In this document: piece by piece, positions 15,729-23,900 of the stretch
Layout: every line of letters starts with the position of its first letter
Numbering within the stretch: position 1 is the first letter of the stretch
Assembly (NCBI GenBank): GCA_016284895.1
Contig: JAEEPT010000006.1
Span: forward strand, 1 to 36,229
Source of the DNA: Prevotella sp.
Lineage (GTDB): Bacteria > Bacteroidota > Bacteroidia > Bacteroidales > Bacteroidaceae
Reading direction: 5' to 3'
DNA length: 36,229 bases
Made by a program: the position numbers and the translations under genes
The notes under the pieces: model-generated
Databases searched by the model: none
What the model saw: only the letters and a program-made list of their open reading frames with translations
What the model was told of the DNA's origin: nothing

Positions 15729-17906
15729 ATGGATGTATTTAGATATTTAGTCCGGTTTCTTTACAAGATACGCTGGTATCTTGTAATTCTACCGATGATT
15801 GCGCTTGTAGTGGCGTGGTTCCTGACGAGAAACCAGGAACGCGTCTATAATGCCAATACCACTATCTATACTGGTATGCTGACGGGATATAACCTTGAGG
15901 GCGGAAGTGGTATTGCCGGAGGTAACGCGCAAATCAACATGCAGAACCTGATGCTCATCATCTCGACAAACAACACGATTCACGAGGTGTCGCTCCGTCT
16001 TTTTGCCAGATGCATGATGTATGGCAACCTGTACAAGGACAACAACTATATCACGGCTGAGCACTTCAGAGCTCTGGATGCCAGTGTGCCACCCGACATA
16101 AAAGCACTCATCAACCATAATAGCGAAAATGCCACCTATGCCAATCTGAAAGCTCACGAAAAAGCATCACAGAACAATTATCTGTACGGCATACTCAATA
16201 ATCACCAGTATTTCGGCATCAACAACATCGTGTCACGCCTGAAAGTAGCTCAGATCAACAACAGTGACCTGATCGATATTGCCTATTCCTGCAACGACCC
16301 CGGCGTGTGCTACAACACACTCGACATTCTGAACAAGGTGTTTGCCAACCAATACCAGCAATTACGCTATGGCGAGACGCACAAGGTGATTAAGTTCTTC
16401 GAGCGTGAGGTGAAGAAATACTACCAGCAACTGACCTTTGCCGAGAACGACTACATCAGGTACAACATCAAGCATGGCATCATCAACTATCCTGAGCAGA
16501 CCAAACAGCTGACCGTGCTCGACGGTAATCATCAGACAGATCTGAGCGAGCTTCGCATGAAACAGAGCACGACGAAAGCGCTGATCAGATATTTGGAGCG
16601 CCAGCTGGGAGATCGCCAGAAGATCATTGAGTCGAACAAGGAATTCACGTCACTGGTGCGCGACATTTCACGCCTGCAGTCACGTATCTCCAACCTCCGA
16701 CTGATGAGCAGTGAGGAAGGCGGCTCAGAATCGGAAGCACAAATAGAACTCGGAAAAGCTGAACGCCAGCTGAGAGAGGCTACGGCTAAAGTGAAAGAAC
16801 TCACACAAACGATTGAGAAGAACAACTACAGTACTGACACAGGTGTCAAAGCCAGTTCACTCATTGACAGATGGCTACAGCAGGTGTTGTTGCTCGAAGA
16901 GACCAATGCCCAACTCAATGCGATGGACATCATGCGCGACAATATTGACCGGCAGTACCGTAAATACTCGCCTATAGGTGCCACCATTGAGCGCAAGAAC
17001 CGACACATAGGCTTCATTGAGAGCAACTATATCGAGATGTTGCGCGCCCTGAATGCTGCACGCCTTCGTCAGCGCAACTTGCAGATGTCAACAGCAACAC
17101 TGAACATCGTCAACCCACCTGCATTCCCCATGAATCCACAGGCTTCAGGCAGAATGATGTATCTGCTGGGAGCATTCCTGCTGACCTTTATCTTCACAGC
17201 GCTTTACTTCTTCATCATTGAAATGCTGGATCGCACACTGCGCGACCGCATGCGCTCAGAACGCATCACGAAGATACCGGTGATGGGCTGCTTCCCCAAG
17301 GAGAGCAACCTGCGCTATCGTCGTTTCAACAAGATGATTTCCGACATGGCTCTGCGCCAGTTGAGCAAGGTGCTCCTGCCATACTTCAAAGAGGGACAGC
17401 AGAACGTGCTCAACCTGCTCTCTACCGATGCTGCCAACGGCAAGAGTTTCCTGGCACAGGAACTGGAGAGCTACTGGACCTCTATCGGACTGCAAGTGCG
17501 CCGTCTCACCTACGACGAGGACTTCCTGGCCGAAGACAGCCGCTATATCATGGCAAAGGACATCAAGGATCTGTGTCCCGACATACAGCCCAACGAAATT
17601 GCCATCATTGAATATCCTAACTTGGACGATAATTCCATCTCAACTACCCTACTGAATCTCGGCACAGTCAACCTGATGGTGACCCGAGCCAACCGCACAT
17701 GGAAAGACGTTGATCAGAAAGCGCTGAACGAGCTGCAGGCACGTCTTGAAAACAAGGACAGCCTGTTCATGTACCTCACAGAGGCCAGCCGCTATGCCGT
17801 TGAAGAATTTGTAGGCCAGCTGCCTCCATACACTCGTTTCAACAATTTTGTCTATCGCATGTCGCAATTGGGTCTTACTGCCGTAGAGAACAGTCATGCG
17901 AAGTAA
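15729..17906 (+). CDS. Wzc/GumC-like polysaccharide co-polymerase with degenerate BY-kinase domain
   Basis: A 725-residue chain-length determinant. A Wzz-type N-terminus with a transmembrane helix (about 15-32) leads into a long periplasmic coiled-coil region (about 200-450) and a second helix (about 476-497, LLGAFLLTFIFTALYFFII) after the proline-rich NPPAFPMNPQAS. The cytoplasmic part resembles a bacterial tyrosine kinase: STDAANGKSFLAQELESYW stands at Walker A and IAIIEYPNLDD at Walker A'. The latter lacks the usual DxD/DxP acidic residues, and there is no C-terminal tyrosine cluster. It should set polymer length with PCP architecture but probably without kinase activity. It starts 51 nt after the TolC-like gene and abuts the next gene. 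Confidence 0.85.
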   Translation: MDVFRYLVRFLYKIRWYLVILPMIALVVAWFLTRNQERVYNANTTIYTGMLTGYNLEGGSGIAGGNAQINMQNLMLIISTNNTIHEVSLRLFARCMMYGNLYKDNNYITAEHFRALDASVPPDIKALINHNSENATYANLKAHEKASQNNYLYGILNNHQYFGINNIVSRLKVAQINNSDLIDIAYSCNDPGVCYNTLDILNKVFANQYQQLRYGETHKVIKFFEREVKKYYQQLTFAENDYIRYNIKHGIINYPEQTKQLTVLDGNHQTDLSELRMKQSTTKALIRYLERQLGDRQKIIESNKEFTSLVRDISRLQSRISNLRLMSSEEGGSESEAQIELGKAERQLREATAKVKELTQTIEKNNYSTDTGVKASSLIDRWLQQVLLLEETNAQLNAMDIMRDNIDRQYRKYSPIGATIERKNRHIGFIESNYIEMLRALNAARLRQRNLQMSTATLNIVNPPAFPMNPQASGRMMYLLGAFLLTFIFTALYFFIIEMLDRTLRDRMRSERITKIPVMGCFPKESNLRYRRFNKMISDMALRQLSKVLLPYFKEGQQNVLNLLSTDAANGKSFLAQELESYWTSIGLQVRRLTYDEDFLAEDSRYIMAKDIKDLCPDIQPNEIAIIEYPNLDDNSISTTLLNLGTVNLMVTRANRTWKDVDQKALNELQARLENKDSLFMYLTEASRYAVEEFVGQLPPYTRFNNFVYRMSQLGLTAVENSHAK

Positions 17907-19418
17907 ATGAAGAGCTATTCTTCTACATACAGGCAAGGAATTGGAGGAAGAGACATTCTGCTCTTTCTCCTATTTCTACTTGCACTGTTCAATTTTTACA
18001 TTCTGGGTATCACAGGCTTTGCCTTTGTGTGCCTCATCCCTGCCGCCATTCTGTTTTTTGCGCTCTCACTGAAATGTCAGGATGCCATGTTCTGGTTCTT
18101 TTTTGCCATGAACTATTTTGTGATGGGGTTGCAGCGGTATGGTTACATTCCCATTCCCATCACGCTTGTCACCTTAGGTCCGCAGTTCCTGCTCTTACTG
18201 TCGTTCATCATCGTGCCTCGCAGCACCAAGGCTTCTATGGCTACCCCCATGCTGCTGGGCATCATCATCTGGACACTATATTTGTGCATTCAACTATTCA
18301 ACGGGACCTGCGGTCTGCCCATTGACGTGACAGCCTGGATGCAGAACATGAATTTCTTTGCGTTCTATTTCATTCTGTGCTACATCATCATTTTCAAGGT
18401 CATCAACAGCCCCGACAAGGTCATGCGGTTCTTTCGGCTGTGGGCATACTTCTCCCTCATAGCCGCTTTCTGGGCTTTCAGACAGAAGACGTTCGGATGG
18501 GATAATGCTGAAAACGCATGGCTGATGAGCGGTGCCAGTCGCACCCATATCATTGGCGGTTCTATTCGCTATTTCTCCTTCTTCTCCGACGCAGCAAACT
18601 TTGGCTGCAATACGGGTGCTGCCGCAGCAGTGTTCTTCATCATCGCCCTTACCACAAAACTGAAGAAAGACAAAATACTGTTCTGGATAGCTGGGGCACT
18701 CTCCACCTATTCGTTCTTCACTTCAGGCACACGCTCGGGACTGATGTGCTTCATGGTAGCTATCGCGCTTTATGTGTTTCTTTCGAAATCAGCTAAGCTC
18801 ACATCTCTTGTGGTGACTGCATCTGCTATCTTCGTATTCTTCCTGGCTTGCACTAAGATTGGCAACGGCAACATGCAGATTCGACGCATGCGAACAGCCT
18901 TTGACACCAACGATGCCTCGAAGAATGTGCGCGACATGAACAAAGAGGCCCTGAAGAAACATCTGCAAGACGCACCATTCGGCATGGGCATCAATATCAA
19001 TGAGGACAACATCCCACCATTCAACAAGTTCAAAGTAGTCTATGAGACTTCCAACGACTCCACCTACGTGTTCTTCTGGCAACGGACAGGCATCATCGGT
19101 GTATATGTCTTTGCCGGCATGAACATACTGATTCTGCTCGGTGGATGCTTTGTCACGCTCACCAAGTTGAGAAACAAAGCCTGCAAAGGAATTGCAGCAG
19201 CCCTGTGTTGCGGATTCTTGGGACTGCAAGCAGGCGGTTATGCCAACCATATCCTGCTGCAATACCCTAACCTCATCCTCTTCTATGGAGGCATGGCTAT
19301 CGTGTACATCCTACCTGCTATCGAGAGCGATTACGAGCTGTATGAGCAACGGGAATTTGAGAAAGAAGAAGAACGGCGCAGGCTGAAACTTGAGAAGAAG
19401 AAGCAATCAAGGGTGTAA
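17907..19418 (+). CDS. O-antigen ligase/Wzy-type polysaccharide polymerase
   Basis: A 503-residue polytopic inner-membrane protein with about 10-12 hydrophobic helices and a large periplasmic loop around residues 310-390. The segment FTSGTRSGLMCFMVAIALYV is the typical core of the O-antigen ligase family (Wzy_C), and the following loop holds GMGININEDNIPPFNKF. The C-terminus is a charged cytoplasmic helix (REFEKEEERRRLKLEKKKQ). In this cluster it most likely polymerises lipid-linked repeat units. The ATG starts at the base right after the stop of the co-polymerase gene, so the two are translationally coupled. Sequence alone cannot separate polymerase from ligase. Confidence 0.85.
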   Translation: MKSYSSTYRQGIGGRDILLFLLFLLALFNFYILGITGFAFVCLIPAAILFFALSLKCQDAMFWFFFAMNYFVMGLQRYGYIPIPITLVTLGPQFLLLLSFIIVPRSTKASMATPMLLGIIIWTLYLCIQLFNGTCGLPIDVTAWMQNMNFFAFYFILCYIIIFKVINSPDKVMRFFRLWAYFSLIAAFWAFRQKTFGWDNAENAWLMSGASRTHIIGGSIRYFSFFSDAANFGCNTGAAAAVFFIIALTTKLKKDKILFWIAGALSTYSFFTSGTRSGLMCFMVAIALYVFLSKSAKLTSLVVTASAIFVFFLACTKIGNGNMQIRRMRTAFDTNDASKNVRDMNKEALKKHLQDAPFGMGININEDNIPPFNKFKVVYETSNDSTYVFFWQRTGIIGVYVFAGMNILILLGGCFVTLTKLRNKACKGIAAALCCGFLGLQAGGYANHILLQYPNLILFYGGMAIVYILPAIESDYELYEQREFEKEEERRRLKLEKKKQSRV

Positions 19419-19468
19419 GAGCACAGCGCACACTAAACAAAATTGACAAATAAAAATTCATTAACATA

Positions 19469-20341
19469 TTGAGCACGATCCTATCCATCATCACAGTCAA
19501 CTACAATGGTCTTGCCAACACTTGTGAAATGATTGACAGTCTTCCCCCTTATGAAGGGATGGAAGTGATTGTTGTCGATAACGGTTCAATAGTCAACGAG
19601 GCTGAAGTCATCAGTGCGCGCTATCCTCATGTGAAGGCGATACGGAGTGAGCAGAACCTGGGCTTTGCAGGTGGCAATAACATCGGCATCAAGGCAGCAA
19701 CAGGCCAATATCTGTTCTTTATCAACAACGACACGGTGGTTCGTGACAACTGGCACATTGACCAGCTCATACATCGTTTGGAATCATCAGAGAAGATTGG
19801 CATGGTGTGCCCGAAAATAAGATTTGCGTGGGGGTCTTCGCCCATTCAGTTTGCTGGCTACACCCCCCTCTCAGCTATCACCATGCGCAATCATGCCATC
19901 GGGTTCGGAGAGGAGGACAACGGACAATGCGACACGCCACACCCCTCGCCCTATGCCCACGGAGCTGCCATGATGGCCAAGCGCGAAGCGATAGACAAGG
20001 CAGGACTTATGCCAGAGTGCTTCTTCCTCTATTACGAGGAGCTCGACTGGTCAATGATGTTCACTCGTGCAGGCTATGACATCTGGTACGACCCCTGCTG
20101 CACCATCTATCACAAGGAGAGCAAATCAACGGGGCAGGCCAGTCCGCTCAAGACATTCTATACGACGCGGAACCGCCTGCTGTTCGTCAAGCGCAACATG
20201 AGTGGCATGAGAAAATGTCTCTCCTACCTATATCTAATGGGGATTGTTGCACCTAAGGACATGTTACTGTACACAATGAAAGGCCGTTTTGACCTGACAA
20301 AGGCAACGGTCAGAGGCATTACAAATTTCTTAAAGGGCTGA
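19469..20341 (+). CDS. Glycosyltransferase family 2 (rhamnosyltransferase-like)
   Basis: A 290-residue cytoplasmic GT-A enzyme that transfers a sugar onto the growing repeat unit. The N-terminal nucleotide-binding block is ILSIITVNYNGLANTCEMI, then VVDNGS, NLGFAGGNNIGIKAA and the metal site FFINNDTVVRDNW (a DxD variant, NND). The acceptor side is FFLYYEELDWSMMFTRAGY. The start appears to be TTG at 19469: the frame is closed by TAA at 19451, and the first ATG inside lies after the essential NYNG motif. A 50-nt gap separates it from the polymerase gene, and only 5 nt lead to the next gene. Confidence 0.9.
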   Translation: MSTILSIITVNYNGLANTCEMIDSLPPYEGMEVIVVDNGSIVNEAEVISARYPHVKAIRSEQNLGFAGGNNIGIKAATGQYLFFINNDTVVRDNWHIDQLIHRLESSEKIGMVCPKIRFAWGSSPIQFAGYTPLSAITMRNHAIGFGEEDNGQCDTPHPSPYAHGAAMMAKREAIDKAGLMPECFFLYYEELDWSMMFTRAGYDIWYDPCCTIYHKESKSTGQASPLKTFYTTRNRLLFVKRNMSGMRKCLSYLYLMGIVAPKDMLLYTMKGRFDLTKATVRGITNFLKG

Positions 20342-20346
20342 GAACA

Positions 20347-21531
20347 ATGAATCTTTGGTGGATACTATACATAATCGACGGCATGATGTTCTTTTTTGTA
20401 GCACTCACGGTGCTATACATGCTGATATTCTCCATCGCATCCTTGTTTAGCCGAAACGCCGAAATACCCAAAGCAAAGCATCAGAACCGTTTCATTGTGC
20501 TCATTCCATCCTACAAGTGCGACAAGGGCATTCTGCACACTGTCAACTCCATTCACGGACAGACCTACTCACAGCGACTGTTCGATGTTGTGGTCATTTC
20601 AGATCACCAGTCTGAGATGACCAACATGCAGCTGGCACAATGCCCCATCACCCTACTGACACCCAACTTCGAAGTGAGCTCAAAAGCTAAATCGCTCCAA
20701 TATGCCATTCTCAATCTGCCACAGTTCAAGATCTACGATGCAGTCGTGGTGCTCGATGCTGGCAACGTGGTGGAACCCGAGTTCCTCGAACAGCTCAATG
20801 ATGCCTATGAGAATGCCGGCACCAAGGCCATTCAGGTGCATCGCCTGTCAAAGAACCGCGACACCTCCGTGGCCCGTCTTGACACAGTTTTCGAAGAGAT
20901 CAACAATTCCATCTTCCGTCGGGGACATGTCATCATGGGATTGTCAGGAGCACTCAACGGTTCAGGCATCGCTTATAATTTCGAATGGTTCAAAAGCCAC
21001 ATCATGAAGGTGAAGACTGCCGGTGAAGACAAGGAACTGGAAGCCATGCTCATGCTTGAGGGAATCTATATAGACTATTATGACAATATCTATGTGTTCG
21101 ATGAAAAGACTCGCTCACAGTCTGACTTCAATCAACAGCGCAGCCGTTGGGCAGCAACTCAGCTTCACGCCCTGCTCACCAATCTGCACTATCTGCCCTC
21201 TGCCCTGATCAATCGCAGGTATGACCATCTGGACAAGATCGTTCAATGGATGCTCATCCCCCGTACCATCTTGATGGGCATCATCCTGGTGATGAGCCTC
21301 GTGCTGCCTTTCATCTACTTCACATTGGCTATTAAGTGGTGGGTAGCCGGAGCTGTGTGCCTGTTGGCTTTCTCTATAGCCACCCCCGACCATTTAGTTG
21401 ACAAGCAATGGAACAGAGACTTCCTCAATGCCCCCTTTGTCATTGGCTGGGGCCTACTTAGCATCGCACACATTGCCTACATTGAGTTCATCAACCAGTG
21501 TAAGAGTTTGATCAAGAAAATCCGAAGTTAA
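20347..21531 (+). CDS. Membrane-bound GT2 family glycosyltransferase, paralogue A, with altered DxD (DAG)
   Basis: A 394-residue processive-type GT2 protein. One N-terminal helix (about 5-33), the GT-A domain, and two to three C-terminal helices (about 300-390). It has the usual substrate blocks (IVLIPSYKCDKG, VVISDHQSE), the acidic pair TAGEDKELEAML and the QRSRW motif (QxxRW). The metal-binding site that should read DAD is DAG (VVLDAGNVVEPE; glycine codon at 20761-20763). The tandem neighbour at 21535 keeps DAD, so the two are duplicates in which this copy has lost one metal ligand. It may be less active or may serve as a partner subunit. It lies 5 nt after the previous gene and 3 nt before the next. 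Confidence 0.85.
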   Translation: MNLWWILYIIDGMMFFFVALTVLYMLIFSIASLFSRNAEIPKAKHQNRFIVLIPSYKCDKGILHTVNSIHGQTYSQRLFDVVVISDHQSEMTNMQLAQCPITLLTPNFEVSSKAKSLQYAILNLPQFKIYDAVVVLDAGNVVEPEFLEQLNDAYENAGTKAIQVHRLSKNRDTSVARLDTVFEEINNSIFRRGHVIMGLSGALNGSGIAYNFEWFKSHIMKVKTAGEDKELEAMLMLEGIYIDYYDNIYVFDEKTRSQSDFNQQRSRWAATQLHALLTNLHYLPSALINRRYDHLDKIVQWMLIPRTILMGIILVMSLVLPFIYFTLAIKWWVAGAVCLLAFSIATPDHLVDKQWNRDFLNAPFVIGWGLLSIAHIAYIEFINQCKSLIKKIRS

Positions 21532-21534
21532 CGA

Positions 21535-22728
21535 ATGATTTGGTCACTACTGCATATTGTCGATATTCTGCTCTGGGTGCTGATGGCTGGTTCAGCGGGG
21601 TATGTCATTTTTTTTGGCATCGCATCGCTGGTCAAGGGGAAGGAGAAATCGGGGAACTCGGAGATATCTGAGAAATCGGAGAACTCTTCTTTCCTCATCA
21701 TCTATCCTGCCTATCGTGAGGATGCTGTGATTCGTCAGTCGGTTGCCACTTTTCTGCAGCAGGACTATCCTACAGACCGCTACCGCCTGGTGGTTGTCTC
21801 CGACCACATGCAGGCTGAAACCAACGAGTGGCTGGCCCAACAGCAGCTGACGCTCTTACAGCCCACTTTCGAGAAGAGCTCGAAGGCCAAGGCCCTGCAG
21901 TTTGCCATCGACTACGTGGAGAGTCATCTTCAAAGATCCTCCACATTCACCCATGTGGTCATTCTCGATGCCGACAATGTCGTGGCATCCGACTTTCTGC
22001 ATCGCCTCAACGAGGTGTGTGCTCAGGGCTATAGCGCTATTCAGTGCCACCGCACCGCTAAGAATGCCAACAACGACATTGCAGCACTCGATGGCATCAG
22101 CGAGGAAATCAACAACACCCTCTTCCGTCGGGCTCACAATGCCATCGGACTCTCCTCTGCCTTGATTGGCTCTGGCATGTGCTTCGACTATCCATGGTTC
22201 AGGGAGAACGTCCATCAGCTCACCTCTGCCGTAGAGGATCGTGAGCTGGAAGCACTGCTCATGAAACAGAACGTGTTCGTGAAATACGAGTCCTCCATTC
22301 ATGTCATGGACGAGAAGGTGAGCAATCAGGACAACTTCCAGCGACAGCGATTGCGCTGGATGACGGGACAGCTCCAGACGCTGTTTCTCATGCTGCCCTA
22401 TCTGCCTACCGCCATTCGCCACGGCAACGTCAACTATATCGACAAGACCATTCAGCAGATGCTCATTCCGCGCAGCATACTGCTTGTGCTCACCGCATTG
22501 CTATCAGTGCTCATCACCATCGTTGCCCCCACATGGAGCATCAAGTGGTGGTGCCTGCTTGGGGCTCTCTGTGCCGCACTGCTCATTGCCATTCCGAGAG
22601 CCCTGCGCACCAAGGCACTCTTCGGGAAGCTGGCCTCACTGCTCCTGCTGGTATGGCGCATGCTGAAGAACCTGATTCATATAGACCGCAGCAATAAAGA
22701 ATTCATTCACACAGCTCACGACAAATGA
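21535..22728 (+). CDS. Membrane-bound GT2 family glycosyltransferase, paralogue B, with intact DAD
   Basis: A 397-residue paralogue of the preceding gene with the same topology and motif order: IIYPAYREDAVIRQS, VVVSDHMQAE, VVILDADNVVASDFLHRL (intact DAD), SAVEDRELEALLMK and QRQRLRWMTGQ (QxxRW). All catalytic features of a family 2 transferase are present. Unlike paralogue A it carries a short serine/glutamate-rich duplication just after the first helix (EKSGNSEISEKSENSS). It overlaps the next gene by 4 nt (ATGA). It is likely the active enzyme of the pair. Confidence 0.88.
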   Translation: MIWSLLHIVDILLWVLMAGSAGYVIFFGIASLVKGKEKSGNSEISEKSENSSFLIIYPAYREDAVIRQSVATFLQQDYPTDRYRLVVVSDHMQAETNEWLAQQQLTLLQPTFEKSSKAKALQFAIDYVESHLQRSSTFTHVVILDADNVVASDFLHRLNEVCAQGYSAIQCHRTAKNANNDIAALDGISEEINNTLFRRAHNAIGLSSALIGSGMCFDYPWFRENVHQLTSAVEDRELEALLMKQNVFVKYESSIHVMDEKVSNQDNFQRQRLRWMTGQLQTLFLMLPYLPTAIRHGNVNYIDKTIQQMLIPRSILLVLTALLSVLITIVAPTWSIKWWCLLGALCAALLIAIPRALRTKALFGKLASLLLLVWRMLKNLIHIDRSNKEFIHTAHDK

Positions 22729-23900
22729 AGATAGCCATTCTCACATCCGGCGTACTGCCCATCCCTGCCGTACAGGGAGGTGCCGTCGAGAATCTGCTCG
22801 ATGCAGCACTGGCCTACAACGACAGTCACCACCTCCACGACATCACGGTGGTGAGTGCCTATCATCCTGCCGTACAGCAGCATCCGGCCTTATCGTCAGC
22901 TGTCAACCACTATCTGTACGTTAACAGGCAGAGCCGCTGGCATCGCTTCATGGCTAAGGTCTATGGCAAGCTTCACCACAACAGCTACTATCACTATCAA
23001 CTGGAGTACTTCTTAGAGCAAGCCTACCGTCTCATCCGTGGGCAGCATTTCGACATCATACTGCTGGAGAACCGTCCGGGCTTTGCCATCAAACTGCATC
23101 GTCGCACCAAGGCTCGCATCCTCTCGCATGTGCATACCGACTTAGTGAACCCCGACACACCGCAGGTGCAGGCCATCATTGCGTCAACAGATGCCTTCCT
23201 CTGCGTGTCCGACTACATTCGCCAGCGCATCGCACTGGTCAGCAAGGAAGCGCCCTCGTCCGTAGTTTATAACGGGCTCGACACGCAGGCATTCTGTGCA
23301 ACAGCTGAAAACACGGTCACCCGCCAGTCGCTCGGATTCAGCGATGACGATTTCGTGGTCATCTACACGGGGCGCATCGTGCCGAAGAAAGGTGTGAAGG
23401 AACTGGTGCAGGCCATTCAGCAGCTCAGCGACGATCCACAAGTGAAATTGCTGGTCGTAGGAGGCGACAACTATGCCGACAGCGTGAGCAGCAATCCCTA
23501 TCTCGACGAACTGCACGAAATGGGCCGTCAGATGCAAGGACGTGTTTGCTTCACAGGCTTCGTTCCCTATGCTCAGTTGCCCGCCTACCTCCGTTTGGCT
23601 CAGGTGGCTGTCGTACCGTCACGCATCAATGAAGCTCTGGGCATGTCGAGCATAGAAGCCACAGCAATGGGACTCCCTGTGATAGCCACCAACGATGGCG
23701 GCATTCCTGAGACGCTTGTTGGGCAGAAGCACATTCTGATTGACAAGGACGGCGACCTGCCCACCCAGATAGCCGACGGCATTCGTTGCATCCGTTCCCA
23801 CTATTCCGACTTCACCGGCAATCGGCTTGCCCCCTGGTTCACCCAGAAAGCCTATGCCCAGTCATTCTTTGAAGCAATCAAGCAATATGGCATCAAGTAG
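22725..23900 (+). CDS. Glycosyltransferase family 4 (GT-B fold)
   Basis: A 391-residue retaining glycosyltransferase. The N-terminal domain starts MKIAILTSGVLPIPAVQGGA with the glycine-rich acceptor loop. The C-terminal domain has VVIYTGRIVPKKGVKELVQA and the donor-binding EX7E-type block EALGMSSIEATAMGLPVIATN, followed by GGIPETL. It adds a sugar to the lipid-linked repeat unit. The start overlaps the previous stop by 4 nt, and the end overlaps the flippase gene by 14 nt, indicating close translational coupling. Confidence 0.93.
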   Translation: MKIAILTSGVLPIPAVQGGAVENLLDAALAYNDSHHLHDITVVSAYHPAVQQHPALSSAVNHYLYVNRQSRWHRFMAKVYGKLHHNSYYHYQLEYFLEQAYRLIRGQHFDIILLENRPGFAIKLHRRTKARILSHVHTDLVNPDTPQVQAIIASTDAFLCVSDYIRQRIALVSKEAPSSVVYNGLDTQAFCATAENTVTRQSLGFSDDDFVVIYTGRIVPKKGVKELVQAIQQLSDDPQVKLLVVGGDNYADSVSSNPYLDELHEMGRQMQGRVCFTGFVPYAQLPAYLRLAQVAVVPSRINEALGMSSIEATAMGLPVIATNDGGIPETLVGQKHILIDKDGDLPTQIADGIRCIRSHYSDFTGNRLAPWFTQKAYAQSFFEAIKQYGIK

